Assembly (NCBI RefSeq): GCF_001700505.1
Contig: NZ_MAPV01000062.1
Span: forward strand, 1-57,984
Direction: 5' to 3'
DNA: 57,984 nt
From: Streptomyces mutomycini
GTDB taxonomy: Bacteria; Actinomycetota; Actinomycetes; Streptomycetales; Streptomycetaceae
The notes beneath the pieces were generated by a model. The model searched no databases. It was not told where the DNA came from and saw nothing but the letters and a program-made list of their open reading frames with translations. Positions 1 through 8,970 of the stretch are shown here, in pieces. Position 1 is the stretch's first letter; each line of letters starts with the position of its first letter. The position numbers and the translations under genes are program-made.

Positions 1-3000
1 CCGCCGGTCCCCGTGCCGTGTCCTGTGCCGGGGCCGGGAGCCCGCCCGCCGGTGCCGTCACTGCCGCCCGGCTCCAGGTACACGTCGGTGGCCGGCTCGC
101 TCCACGGCCGCGACAGGGTGGCGAGCTTGTCGGGGGCGGGCGTCGTGGCGGTGGTGGAGTCCGGGACGACCGGGTTGCCGTGTACGGGGGTTGCCTTCTC
201 CGCGGTGCCCGCCGTCGGGGGCGTGGCGGTGGAGGTGACGGCCGGTACCCCGTCGGTGTCCGTGGTGCTCTCGGTGGCGGGGCGGGGCATCGGGCCGAGG
301 GCGTCGGCGAGCGGCAGCAGCACGTCCGCGCCGGGGAACGCGGTGTCCGCGGTGCCGTCAGCCGTCGAGGCGGGCGTCGGGCCGGTGAGCGTGCGGACCT
401 GGACAGGGGCGCCCGGCCCCTCGCGGGTCAGCTCGACCGCGGCGCGTACGGGGCGTCCCGTCCCGTCGGGCGCGACCACCGGCCCGAGCACCACGGCCCG
501 GTCGGTCCCGGCTCCGTCCAGCAGTTCGGCCGCCTCCTGCGACCCCTCCCCCGGCGGCGGCACCTGCGACACCACGATCGTCAGGGGTGGTGCCGGGGTG
601 GAGTCGGGGTTTCCGGCGCGCGTGGGGTCGGACTTCACGTCGGTGGTGCCGCTGACATCCCGTACGTCGCCGGTGTCTGCGAACGAGCCGACGGTGCCCA
701 CCTTCGGCGGGGCGGTGCCGGTGTCGGTGTCGGTGCCCAAGGCCGGGCCGGGAGCGGTGTTGGTCGCGGGGTCGGCAGACGGAGCGGTGGTGGCGTCGCC
801 CGTGCTGCTGTCGCCGACGGAGGTAGGGACGCTCCCGCCGGAGTCCGGCGTGACGTCGGTCCTGTCCGGGTCGACGGCCTCCGGCGTGGGAGTGGTCTGC
901 GGGGAGTCGTCCGTCGCGGTCGGCGAGCCGTCCACCGGGACTGCGCCGTCCGGGGCGCGGGTGCCCTGCGGGGACGCGGCGGAGGAAGCCGGGGCACCTC
1001 CCGCCGTGGGCACGCCACCCGGCCGGGCGCCACTGCCCGCTCCGGGAGCGGAGGAGGTCGCGGGGCTGCCGCCCGTGGCGACGGGAGTGGGGTTCCCCTG
1101 GCCCTCCGGCACGGTGGCCGTGGCGTCGTTCCGGCCCGCCGCTTCCCCGGGAGACGTCTGGAGGTTGCTCTCCGGGACACCCTGGACGTCGCTCCTGGAA
1201 GACCCTTGCGTGTTGCTCTCGGGAGCACCCTGGACGTCGCTCTCGGCAGACCCCTGTGCATGGTTCACCGGAGCGCCCTGGACGTTGCTCTCCGAAGCAC
1301 CCTGGACGTTGCTCTCCGGAGCACCCTGGACGTTGTTCTCCGGAGACGGCGACGTCACAGCAGATTCCGCCGGAACGTCCACGGCGACGTTCTCCGGGGA
1401 CGACGCCCCGAGCGCGGCACCCGGCCCGTCCGCCACATCGTCCGACGGCGCGTCCAGGCCGTGGTCCACCACGAGGTCGGCATTGTCCCCGGTGGGACGT
1501 GCGGCGGGGTTTCCCGAGGTCGTGGTGGGGCTGTTGCCGGAGGTGCCGGGACTGTTCACCGCACCCGGGCCGTCCGCCGCGCCAGGGCTGCCGACCGTGC
1601 CGGGACTGTTCACCGGATTGGGTTCGCCCACCGTGCCAGGGCTGTCCACCGTGCCGGGGACGGCGCCCACCGTGATCGGGGCGTCGACCGTGACCTGAGT
1701 GCCGAAGCCGTCCAGGGCACGGCGGACCTCGTCCGTGTCGACCTGGTTGGCGGAGCTGCCCCCGGCAGGCACAACCCTGACCTCGGGCAGCTGCGACAAG
1801 TTGCTGTGCAGGCTGTCGCGGACACCGATCTCGGCACTGCCGGGCGGCTGGGCGCCGCGCAGGGCGGCGAGGTCACGCAGCGCCTGCTCGCGGACCTCGG
1901 CAGGGCCCTGGTGCACCTGCTGCCACAGCGCGTTCTCGGTGGCTGTCGCGGGCAGCGAGCCCGGTGAGTACGGCGGCGGGTCCAGGGACGTGTACGGCGG
2001 CGGGTTCTCGGAGACGTACGGCGGAGGCGACTGGCTGCCGGTGGCCTCCCCCGGTCCGGTGGTCTGCGACGTGACCGGCGGGGGCGAGGCGAGCGTGGGA
2101 CCGTCGCCGCCCGTGGTGTCCGGACGCGAGGGACCGTCGGTGCGGTCCGGGCCGCCGCCCGAGCGCGAGGAACCGTCGTCGGAGTCCGTGGTGCCGCCCG
2201 ACACGGTGGGCGGCGGGTTGCGCAGCTTGTCGATGGCGTGGCGCAGCTCGGCGGCACTGTTCACGGCGGTGTCGCTGAGCGTCGCCTCGACCTGACTGCT
2301 GATGCCCGCGCCGACGAAGGTGGACCAGCTGGTGGACCAGTCGCCGTCGAACGCACCCTTGATCAGGATCTCCGCTATCGCCTCGCCGGAACCTGCGGCG
2401 AGGAAGTCGGTCACCCCCTTCAGCCCGTAGTGCCCGGCCAGCGCACCCGGCCGGTCGGCGTTGTAGCGCAGGAGCTCGTTGTTCCGCCACAGCTCGGTGT
2501 TGTTCCGGAAGGAGAGCGGATTGTCCCGGAAGGTGACCGGCGGCCTGTTCGGGGGGTTGGGGCCGCTCCCGGACGGGTTGGGGCCGGGGCGGTCGTTGAC
2601 GACGCTGTCGCGGTCGGGGTTCGGGGTCGGGTTCGGGCGGTTGTTCGTGAGGTCGAGGTTCGGGTTGTTCTTCAGGTTGGGGTTGTTCTTGAAATCGAGG
2701 TCCGGGGCGTTCTTGAGGAAGTTGTTGTCGAAGCTCCTGACGATGCTCCGCGCGAACTGGTCGAAGACGCTGGTGAGGAAGCCCGCCGCGGCGCCGAACG
2801 CGGCTGCCTTGCCGATGTCGCTCCAGTCGATGCCGTCGGGACGACGGCCGTCCGGGGCGAAGTTCATCATCGCCAGCCGCACCGCGAAGGTGGTGAACGC
2901 CTCGGCGAACGCCTCGGTCAGCGAGGGCGCCAGATGCAGCCGCTGGAGCAGGTGGCTGAGCGTGGTGAGGATGAAGAACCGGCTGCGCATCTTGGCCAGC

Positions 3001-3428
3001 ATGATCTGGCTGGCCGAGGCGCCACCGGTGAAGAAGGACATCGCCAGGTAGATGGCGATCTCGATGAGCAGCCGGATGATCTCGGCGATGACCTGCCACT
3101 TGGACTCCATGATGTCCATGGAGGTCTTGCGCCGGCCTTCGGCGATCTTGTCGAGCTGCTCGGCGAAGTCACGCAGGTAGTTCTTGCCGCCGTCGTCGAT
3201 GAGCATGCCCATCGCCTTGCTGTACGACTTGGCGAGGTCGTCCGGCATGGATTCGCCGATGTCGTGGACCGACTTGTCGATCAGCGAGGACAGCCTGTCC
3301 AGCTTCCGGCCGAGGCCGGAGTAGGGCCGACGGCTCTCGAAGGCGAGATCCTCGTCGGCGTCCATGAGCCTCTCCCCGGTGAGGATGAAGATCATCGCGT
3401 TGACCTCGGGCGACACCTGGATGCTCAT
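1..3428 (-). CDS. Very large WXG100-like multidomain effector/surface protein, 3' end outside window
   Basis: One open minus-strand frame runs from an ATG at 3428 to the window edge (about 1,140 codons seen), so the C-terminus, where such proteins usually carry their activity, is missing. Residues 1-230 are helical with a hydrophobic stretch near 111-150 and resemble the WXG100-like N-terminal domain of actinobacterial T7SS multidomain proteins (CpnT-type); this is family inference. Residues about 230-300 are Asn/Pro-rich, about 300-410 look globular again, then three PPPY motifs occur near 466-488. A 24-base tandem repeat and a long Pro/Ser/Thr/Ala-rich tail follow. It is the last visible gene of the minus-strand ESX cargo run, directly behind a WXG100 gene that may be its secretion partner. 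The start has only a weak Shine-Dalgarno. A role as toxin or surface protein is plausible but unproven without the C-terminus. Confidence 0.8.
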   Translation of the reverse strand, partial: MSIQVSPEVNAMIFILTGERLMDADEDLAFESRRPYSGLGRKLDRLSSLIDKSVHDIGESMPDDLAKSYSKAMGMLIDDGGKNYLRDFAEQLDKIAEGRRKTSMDIMESKWQVIAEIIRLLIEIAIYLAMSFFTGGASASQIMLAKMRSRFFILTTLSHLLQRLHLAPSLTEAFAEAFTTFAVRLAMMNFAPDGRRPDGIDWSDIGKAAAFGAAAGFLTSVFDQFARSIVRSFDNNFLKNAPDLDFKNNPNLKNNPNLDLTNNRPNPTPNPDRDSVVNDRPGPNPSGSGPNPPNRPPVTFRDNPLSFRNNTELWRNNELLRYNADRPGALAGHYGLKGVTDFLAAGSGEAIAEILIKGAFDGDWSTSWSTFVGAGISSQVEATLSDTAVNSAAELRHAIDKLRNPPPTVSGGTTDSDDGSSRSGGGPDRTDGPSRPDTTGGDGPTLASPPPVTSQTTGPGEATGSQSPPPYVSENPPPYTSLDPPPYSPGSLPATATENALWQQVHQGPAEVREQALRDLAALRGAQPPGSAEIGVRDSLHSNLSQLPEVRVVPAGGSSANQVDTDEVRRALDGFGTQVTVDAPITVGAVPGTVDSPGTVGEPNPVNSPGTVGSPGAADGPGAVNSPGTSGNSPTTTSGNPAARPTGDNADLVVDHGLDAPSDDVADGPGAALGASSPENVAVDVPAESAVTSPSPENNVQGAPESNVQGASESNVQGAPVNHAQGSAESDVQGAPESNTQGSSRSDVQGVPESNLQTSPGEAAGRNDATATVPEGQGNPTPVATGGSPATSSAPGAGSGARPGGVPTAGGAPASSAASPQGTRAPDGAVPVDGSPTATDDSPQTTPTPEAVDPDRTDVTPDSGGSVPTSVGDSSTGDATTAPSADPATNTAPGPALGTDTDTGTAPPKVGTVGSFADTGDVRDVSGTTDVKSDPTRAGNPDSTPAPPLTIVVSQVPPPGEGSQEAAELLDGAGTDRAVVLGPVVAPDGTGRPVRAAVELTREGPGAPVQVRTLTGPTPASTADGTADTAFPGADVLLPLADALGPMPRPATESTTDTDGVPAVTSTATPPTAGTAEKATPVHGNPVVPDSTTATTPAPDKLATLSRPWSEPATDVYLEPGGSDGTGGRAPGPGTGHGTGTG
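1160..1348 (-). repeat. 24-bp tandem repeat inside the large effector gene
   Basis: About eight degenerate copies of a 24-base unit encode an eight-residue repeat of the type NVQGAPES. The middle copies (about 1275-1345) are nearly identical at DNA level and the outer ones have drifted. The unit length keeps the reading frame, so copy number could change without breaking the gene. Confidence 0.8.
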
Positions 3429-3509
3429 CGGGGGCCGTCCTGGAGCCCGCGCGGGCAGGACGGAGCGGCCGCTCCCGTTATGGCGTGGGAGCGGCCTGCG
3501 GCGCGGAGG

Positions 3510-3878
3510 TCAGCGGCGCCCATGCCCGCCCGGGCCGTCGAGTCCATCGGTGTTGATGCGGTTGGTGCCCTGCTCGACGTTCTCGATGTTGCGGTCGCGG
3601 GTGTCCTTCATCATCCGGACATTGCCGAGCGTGGCGTCGGTGATGCCCACCAGCGCGTCGCGGATGGACAGCATGGTGTCCTTGGTGGTCTGCCGTTCCT
3701 TCTGTTCCTGCGGCTTGGCCTTCTCCGCGAACTCGCCCTCGGTGCCCGGCCAGCTCACCGTGGGTGCCAGCTCGTCGAGGAACTCCTCGGTCATGCTCCT
3801 GGTCAGGGTGCCGATCTCCTCCAGCTGCTTCGCCAGGGCCTCGATGCGATGCGGGTCTACGTAGTACCGCTGTCCCAT
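3510..3878 (-). CDS. WXG100-family protein
   Basis: A 122-residue protein predicted to fold as the two-helix WXG100 hairpin. The turn motif W-P-G sits in the sequence VSWPGTEGEF near residue 42, between two amphipathic charged helices. The ATG at 3878 is preceded by a GGGAGAGG ribosome-binding site, and an in-frame upstream ATG lies inside the preceding gene without one. It begins 2 bases after the stop of the YbaB-like gene, so translation is probably coupled. It lies just before the large effector gene, and WXG100 proteins typically pair with such substrates for ESX export. Pairing is inferred from position. The C-terminus is Gly/His/Arg-rich rather than a clear YxxxD/E export signal. Confidence 0.85.
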   Translation of the reverse strand: MGQRYYVDPHRIEALAKQLEEIGTLTRSMTEEFLDELAPTVSWPGTEGEFAEKAKPQEQKERQTTKDTMLSIRDALVGITDATLGNVRMMKDTRDRNIENVEQGTNRINTDGLDGPGGHGRR

Positions 3879-3880
3879 CG

Positions 3881-4336
3881 TCAGTCCTCTCCCTCTTCGC
3901 CGATCGCGTCCCGCCATGCGGGAGCGGCCTGACCGGCGCGTGCCGAGTCCTCGGGGTCCTCGCGCAGCACTTCGGGGCCGAAGATGCGCTCCCAGTCCAT
4001 CTCGAAGCCCTTCAGCTCCGGCACGTTGCTGCTGGGTTCGGCGAAGGGCGCCATCGCCTTCATCACATGCCGGTTCATCTTCAGGCGCGCCGCGCCCGCC
4101 GCCTCCAGGACGCTGGCGGCCAGCTCCTGCGGGGACATGTCGCGGTACTTGTTCTCCAGGAAGTCGATCCCGGTCAGCTCACCCTGCGGGCCCGCTGTGG
4201 CACGGACCGCACGGTCGGAGGAGAGCGCCGCGAACGAAGCCGTCCGCAGCTCGCGCTCGGTGCGTGCGACCGCCTCCTGGGCCGCCTGCAGCTCGGCCAT
4301 GGCCTTCTCCAGGCGCTTCTCCAGCGGTTCCGTCAT
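3881..4336 (-). CDS. YbaB/EbfC-like protein in ESX operon
   Basis: A 151-residue protein with an N-terminal charged helix (residues 1-35) followed by the sheet segment of YbaB/EbfC family proteins, seen as SSDRAVRATAGPQGELTGI near 39-57. The rest of the YbaB fold extends to about residue 95. The C-terminal 50 residues are acidic and not part of the usual domain. YbaB proteins are dimeric nucleoid-associated DNA binders, and YbaB-like proteins such as EspL also occur in mycobacterial ESX loci. Its role here could be DNA binding or acting as a partner or chaperone for secreted proteins. The start is an ATG with AGGGGGAG upstream. It follows a 157-base gap and is coupled to the downstream WXG100 gene. 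Confidence 0.82.
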   Translation of the reverse strand: MTEPLEKRLEKAMAELQAAQEAVARTERELRTASFAALSSDRAVRATAGPQGELTGIDFLENKYRDMSPQELAASVLEAAGAARLKMNRHVMKAMAPFAEPSSNVPELKGFEMDWERIFGPEVLREDPEDSARAGQAAPAWRDAIGEEGED

Positions 4337-4493
4337 GCCCGCTCCCCCTTTCTCCGTCGGTCTCTCCGTGCGTCCGGCTCCGGTACCCGGAGCCCAACTG
4401 CTCTACTGATCATGCCTGGTGAAGGCCCTTTGGCGGTAGCTGGGGCAGGGTGCGCACCGTCCGCGTGCGACATCCGCCGCCCCCGTGCGGTGT

Positions 4494-7400
4494 TCACCGG
4501 CCGATGACGGCCGGGGTGCCGCCCTCCTCGGTGCCCCACACGTCCGAGTCCTCCTCCAGGTAGTCGGCGGACGTGGTGGGCCTGCGGCCCTGCTCCGTCT
4601 CCTCCGCGGGGGTGTCTCCGCCGGTGGTCGTCACGCGGGAGGCCGGGGCCAGGAAGGTGTCGGTGTCCTCCTGCCGGTTCCACGGGCTGCGCCGGCGGCG
4701 GGTGCGGCGCTCGCTCTCCTCGGCCGCGTCGACCAGGACGGAACGCACCCGCTCGCCGTTGCCCTTCTCTCCGCCGGCGCCCATGCCGCCCATGCCTCCG
4801 CCCATCGGCATGCCGGGCGTGCCGGGCGTGCCGGGGGCACCGGGGGCTCCTCCGGCGCCCCCGGCGGCGGTGAGTGGGGTTCCCGCGCCGGCGGTGACAC
4901 TGTCGGAGAGGGGCGCGACCTGGCCCGTCCCGATGCCGTCCACAGAGGCTCCCGGGATGCCGCCGCCTGACGCACCGGCGGTCACCTGGCCACCGCTGAG
5001 CCCCAGTTCGGAGAGTGGTACGTCCCGGCTGGTGGTGCCGCCACCGCCGCCACCGCCACCGCCACCAAGGTCACCGAGTCCGCCCAGCTCGTCGAAGATG
5101 CCCGAACTGTTGGTGGGAATGGACGAGTTGAGGTCCTTCAGGTCCACCGTCTCGGTCCTGCCCTGGGCATCGGTGACCGTGGCGACGCCGGTGTCCGGGT
5201 TGATGACCTGCTTGCTGCCGTCCGGGAAGGTGGTGGTCAGCTGGCCGTCGTCCAGAAAGGTCGTGGAGCCGTCGGGGTTGTTCACCCTCGCCCCGTGGGT
5301 GAGGTCGGTCTCCACGGTGGCGCCGTCCGGGCCGGTGCTGGTGAGCATCCCGCTCTCCGGATCGAAGCGCGCCGAGCCACCGTCCGCGAACATCGTGGCG
5401 AAGTCGCCGTCGACGAGCCCGGTCTGCCCGCCCGTCGGGGTCTCCAGGCCGTCCAGGTTCCCCAGGCCACCCAGGTCTCCCAGGCCGCCGTTCCCACTGT
5501 TCAGATTGCCGAGGTTGCCGAGGTTCTCGGTCGTGACAGTGCCGTCGGGGGCGGTGGAGACGGCCTGCCCGGTCGCCGGATCAACGACCTGCTCGGTCCC
5601 GTCGGGGAACGTGGTGGTCAGCTTGCCGTCGTCACCCAGCGAGGTCACCGACCCGTCCGGATTGGTCACCTGCCCGAGGTCGCCCAGGTCCTGCGTGGTG
5701 ACACTGCCGTCTGGATGCGTGGTGGTCAGCACACCGCTGTCCGGGTCGAACTTCGAACTGCTGCCATCCGGGAAGTCCGTTGTCAGTCCACTGTCACCGA
5801 GCTGAGTGCTGCCGCCGGTCGGCGTCTCCAGGGAACCGCCGTTACCGCTGTTCAGGTCGCCGAGGTTGCCCAGGTCGCCGATCGAGTCGGTGGGCAGCGA
5901 GGAGTTGATGTCTCCGAGATCTCCGAGGCCGCCGTTCCCACCGTTCAGGTTGCCGAGGCTACCGAGGTTCTCGGTCGTGACGGTGCCGTCGGGGGCGGTG
6001 GAGACGGCCTGCCCGGTCGCCGGGTCCACGACCTGCTCGGTTCCGTCCGGGAACGTGGTGGTCAGCTTGCCGTCGTCACCGAGCGCGGTCACCGACCCGT
6101 CCGGGTTGGTCACCCGTGCGCCGTCGCCCAGATTCTGCGTGGTGACACTGCCGTCCGGGTGCGTGGTGGTCAGCACACCGCTGTCCGGGTCGAACTGCGT
6201 GGTGCTGCCGTCCGGGAAGTCCGTTGTCAGTCCGGCGTCGTTGAGCTGGGTGCTGCCCCCGGTCGGCGTGTCCAGGGAGCCGCCGGCACCACTGTTCAGA
6301 TCGCCGAGGTTGCCCAGGTTCTGGCTGATCGCCTCGTTGGCCGCGTCGGTGGCGTTCTTCGTCCCGCCCGGGCCGTTGTTGAGGTTGCCGAGACTGCCGA
6401 GGTTCTGGGACACGGGCGGCGTGACACCCAGAGGCGTCTGGTTGTCGCCACCGGGGTTGTTCACGTCGCCGAGGTTGCCGAGCTCCTCGGTGATCGTGTT
6501 GTTGAGGTCGTCGGGACCACCCGGATTGTTCAGGTTGCCGAGATCACCGTTGCTCTCGGTGACCGGCACGTTGAACAACTCGTCGAGGTTCTGCGTGTTG
6601 ACCGCGTTCGGATCGTTGAGGCCGCCGAGGCTCTCCTCCACGATCTTCTGCTGCTCCTCGGCCTCCCGCTTGGCCTCCTCCTGTTCGCGCTTCTGTTCCT
6701 CGCGCAGCTCGTCCTGGTACTTCTTGTCCTCCTCGCGCTGCTGGTTCTGCTCGTTCCGCAGGTCGTCCTGGAGCCTCTTGGCCTCCTCCTGTTCGCGCTT
6801 CTGTTCCTCGCGCAGCTCGTCCTGGTACTTCTTGTCCTCCTCGCGCTGCTGGTTCTGCTCGTTCCGCAGCTCGTCCTGGAGCTTCTTGTCCTCTTCGCGC
6901 TGAAGCCTCTGCTCCTCGCGCAGCTCGTCCTGGTACTTCTTGTCCTCCTCGCGCTGAAGCCTCTGCTCCTCGCGCAGCTCGTCCTGGTACTTCTTGTTCT
7001 CCTCGTTCTCCTTCTTGATCTCCTCCTTCTCCTCCTCGAGCTTCTTCTTCTCGTACTCCTCGGAGGCCGTGCTGGTCGACTTGGGCTTGGGCACGCTCTC
7101 GGCGAAGTCCTTGCCCAGGTCGAGGAAATGGTTGTTCAGAGTCGACTGCACCTGACGGGCGGGGGTGATCAGCAGATCGTCGACGCCCTTGTTCCAGATC
7201 TCGACCGCCTTGTCACCGACCTTGGCCCAGTTGGCGATGTCGGTGAGGTCCCCGTAGTCGGGGTGCACCTGGGAGAACCCGGCCTTCGGACTGTGGCTGA
7301 CGGTCGTCGAGTAACGGCTGGTGTAGGACTTGATCTCCGTCTTGGCCACGTTCTCGGTGTCCACCCACTGGGCGAGGTCGTCCAGGACGTAGCGCAGCAC

Positions 7401-8303
7401 CCGGTGCGGGTCGTAGTAGGGGGACTTCGCCCACTTCAGCCACGCCGCCAACAGCGTGTTGGCGGCGTCCACCAGGTACGAGCGTCCCAGCGACAGCGCC
7501 CGCGAGTAGAGCGTGTTACCCGTTCCGGCCTCGTCCCCCGTGCCGGGCGAGGAGTTGAAGGTCTCGACGTAGCTGTCGTAGTTCTCGCGGACCTTCTTCA
7601 GCAGGCTGCGGAAGACCTCCGCGGCCTCGCCCTTCCAGCTGGCGTCCTCCCGGCCGAAGCGGTCCTCCCAGTCCTTGAGCAGCGGCGCCTGGTCCTTGAA
7701 GAACTTGGCCGCGAAGTCGAAGGACTCCCCCGTGCGGTTGAAGGAGTTCAGGTCCACCACGGCTTCGTCGGCCACACCGAGGTTGCTGAACCGGGCGTTC
7801 TTCGTGTCGCCCGTCAGCAGTTCGAGAAGCGCCGCCCGCGGCCCGTTCATGTACTGGGCGAGCGGGATGGTGCTCATCTTGTCCTTGTTGTAGTCCGTGA
7901 ACTCGTTTCCCTCACGGACCTGGACGTTGTTCACGTCGTCGGAGTCGGTCCCGGCGAAGATGATCTCCTCACCGGCCTTCACCCGCCCCTCGAAGACGAT
8001 GCGGGCCTGCATGATGGAGCGCTTCTTGCCGCTGTCGAAGAACCATATGTCGTAGTCCTCGCCCTTGTTCTGCAGGAAGCCGGAGTCCTTGACGAGCAGG
8101 CCGAGGCTGCGCTCCTTGATGTCCATCCGGAAGAGCTTGCCGCCGTGGTCGGAGCGGAGCTTGTCGAAGATGGTGGCGCGGTCGGGTACCGGATAGCCGG
8201 TGATGTGGGTGACCAGGCCGGCCCAGGTGTCGGACGATGCTCCACCGACGTCCTCGTACTTGTCGACGTTGCCGACGGATGTGGGATCGTACCTATCGGG
8301 CAC
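4494..8303 (-). CDS. Large repeat-rich ESX-associated protein with WKG motif (AAWKG type)
   Basis: A 1,269-residue protein. Residues 1-400 are a folded region containing a WXG-type turn (DASWKGEAAEVF, near 220) between long helices, as in Streptomyces AAWKG-family ESX proteins. Residues about 410-560 are a highly charged Glu/Lys/Gln coiled coil built from an 18-residue repeat. Residues about 580-680 carry NLGNLN-type linkers. Residues about 680-1060 carry beta-like PDG repeats (TTTFPDGTEQV, TTHPDGSVTT) in two long near-identical blocks. A poly-Gly stretch lies near 1080 and the C-terminus is Arg-rich then acidic. No signal peptide or membrane segment is seen, so export if any would be by ESX. 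It sits in the cargo run after the two WXG100 genes. Function is unknown; a fibrous structural or surface role is a guess from composition. Confidence 0.85.
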   Translation of the reverse strand: MPDRYDPTSVGNVDKYEDVGGASSDTWAGLVTHITGYPVPDRATIFDKLRSDHGGKLFRMDIKERSLGLLVKDSGFLQNKGEDYDIWFFDSGKKRSIMQARIVFEGRVKAGEEIIFAGTDSDDVNNVQVREGNEFTDYNKDKMSTIPLAQYMNGPRAALLELLTGDTKNARFSNLGVADEAVVDLNSFNRTGESFDFAAKFFKDQAPLLKDWEDRFGREDASWKGEAAEVFRSLLKKVRENYDSYVETFNSSPGTGDEAGTGNTLYSRALSLGRSYLVDAANTLLAAWLKWAKSPYYDPHRVLRYVLDDLAQWVDTENVAKTEIKSYTSRYSTTVSHSPKAGFSQVHPDYGDLTDIANWAKVGDKAVEIWNKGVDDLLITPARQVQSTLNNHFLDLGKDFAESVPKPKSTSTASEEYEKKKLEEEKEEIKKENEENKKYQDELREEQRLQREEDKKYQDELREEQRLQREEDKKLQDELRNEQNQQREEDKKYQDELREEQKREQEEAKRLQDDLRNEQNQQREEDKKYQDELREEQKREQEEAKREAEEQQKIVEESLGGLNDPNAVNTQNLDELFNVPVTESNGDLGNLNNPGGPDDLNNTITEELGNLGDVNNPGGDNQTPLGVTPPVSQNLGSLGNLNNGPGGTKNATDAANEAISQNLGNLGDLNSGAGGSLDTPTGGSTQLNDAGLTTDFPDGSTTQFDPDSGVLTTTHPDGSVTTQNLGDGARVTNPDGSVTALGDDGKLTTTFPDGTEQVVDPATGQAVSTAPDGTVTTENLGSLGNLNGGNGGLGDLGDINSSLPTDSIGDLGNLGDLNSGNGGSLETPTGGSTQLGDSGLTTDFPDGSSSKFDPDSGVLTTTHPDGSVTTQDLGDLGQVTNPDGSVTSLGDDGKLTTTFPDGTEQVVDPATGQAVSTAPDGTVTTENLGNLGNLNSGNGGLGDLGGLGNLDGLETPTGGQTGLVDGDFATMFADGGSARFDPESGMLTSTGPDGATVETDLTHGARVNNPDGSTTFLDDGQLTTTFPDGSKQVINPDTGVATVTDAQGRTETVDLKDLNSSIPTNSSGIFDELGGLGDLGGGGGGGGGGTTSRDVPLSELGLSGGQVTAGASGGGIPGASVDGIGTGQVAPLSDSVTAGAGTPLTAAGGAGGAPGAPGTPGTPGMPMGGGMGGMGAGGEKGNGERVRSVLVDAAEESERRTRRRRSPWNRQEDTDTFLAPASRVTTTGGDTPAEETEQGRRPTTSADYLEEDSDVWGTEEGGTPAVIGR
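5380..6270 (-). repeat. Two long near-identical PDG-repeat blocks (period about 444 bp)
   Basis: The segment around 5522-5800 recurs around 5966-6240 with only scattered silent or conservative changes, an offset of about 444 bases (148 codons). Each block encodes beta-like PDG units separated by NLG-rich linkers. A third, more diverged block covers about 5130-5460. This suggests in-frame duplication within the gene. Confidence 0.8.
6655..7030 (-). repeat. 54-bp repeats encoding a charged coiled coil
   Basis: Repeated units encode KKYQDELREEQ followed by RLQREED or NQQREED variants, roughly 18 residues per unit and about seven units. Heptad-like spacing of Leu/Tyr and alternating Glu/Lys/Arg predict a long single alpha helix or coiled coil inside the 1,269-residue protein. 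Confidence 0.8.
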
Positions 8304-8424
8304 CGGGGACCCTTTCTGGTCTGTTGTCGTCCGCGCCGGCGCGCCGCCCCGTCGTGTGGACGTGCAGCCGGGTCTCTCTCACAGCGTGTGCCGGGCGGGC
8401 GCCGATGCCTCGCACGGCACGGGA

Positions 8425-8889
8425 TCAGGTCTCGTTCGTCTCCGAGGACCCGCTGGTGAGCGTGTCGACCTCGTCGAAGGTCTGCAGCAGCGTCTGGGCG
8501 TCGATCGCGTCCAGGTTCTTGTTCTTGGTCTTGTTGGCCTCTTCGATGGTGTCGGTGAGCGCTTCCTGCAGCTCCTTGAAGAGCTCCATCTGGTCGCCGA
8601 GCAGCTTGTCGATGGCCTCGGCCGCCGTCCGGACACCTTCGATCAGCTTGGGGCCCGAGACCAGGGCCTCGGTGGCCATCTTGCCGATACGCAGAAGCTG
8701 CTGGCCCTGTACGAGGTTGTCCGGGCTGGTGTGCCCGTCGATGAGGTCACCGAGCGGCCGGATGTTGGGCGCCTCGCCGTCCTCCCGGTGCTTCTTCGCC
8801 TTGGTGTACACAGGCTGCACCTCGTTGTCCCGGAAGTTCTCCATCTGCTTGAGGTCGAAATGCTTGACGTCGGCCTTCTCACCGGCCAT
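8425..8889 (-). CDS. Small helical ESX-cluster protein of unknown function
   Basis: A 154-residue, almost entirely helical, hydrophilic protein with no signal peptide, membrane segment or WXG motif. The ATG at 8889 has an ideal AGGAGG site 7-8 bases upstream; a longer in-frame start at 9012 would run through strong hairpins and is rejected. It lies between the WXG100 gene that ends at 9021 and the large WKG-motif gene. Length and helical content recall ESX secretion-associated (EspC-like) substrates or chaperones, but I recognise no defining motif. The C-terminus is Ser/Thr/Glu-rich. It is separated from the WXG100 gene by 131 bases containing two hairpins, so its expression may be lower than that of the WXG100 pair. 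Confidence 0.8.
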   Translation of the reverse strand: MAGEKADVKHFDLKQMENFRDNEVQPVYTKAKKHREDGEAPNIRPLGDLIDGHTSPDNLVQGQQLLRIGKMATEALVSGPKLIEGVRTAAEAIDKLLGDQMELFKELQEALTDTIEEANKTKNKNLDAIDAQTLLQTFDEVDTLTSGSSETNET

Positions 8890-8926
8890 GGGACGTCCTC
8901 CTGCCGTTCGGTACCGGACGGAACGC

Positions 8927-8960
8927 GGGCCGGCCGGACGAAGAGGAGTCCGGCCGGCCC
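8927..8960. terminator. Perfect 13-bp hairpin downstream of a WXG100 gene
   Basis: Arms at 8927-8939 and 8948-8960 are fully complementary (GGGCCGGCCGGAC) with an 8-base loop. It is 60 bases beyond the stop of the WXG100 gene (minus-strand direction) and 38 bases before the next start. There is no clear T-tract, so it may be a partial terminator or an mRNA 3'-end protecting structure. Confidence 0.7.
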
Positions 8961-8970
8961 GGGGGACCTG

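Noticed and set aside
13..1967. Long plus-strand frames opposite the giant effector gene
   Set aside because: They are antisense shadows of a repetitive, GC-rich minus-strand gene with no ribosome-binding sites.
5295..8459. A 1,054-residue plus-strand frame opposite the WKG-motif gene
   Set aside because: It mirrors the repeats of the minus-strand gene (long runs of Leu/Val opposite the charged helix) and has no start signals.
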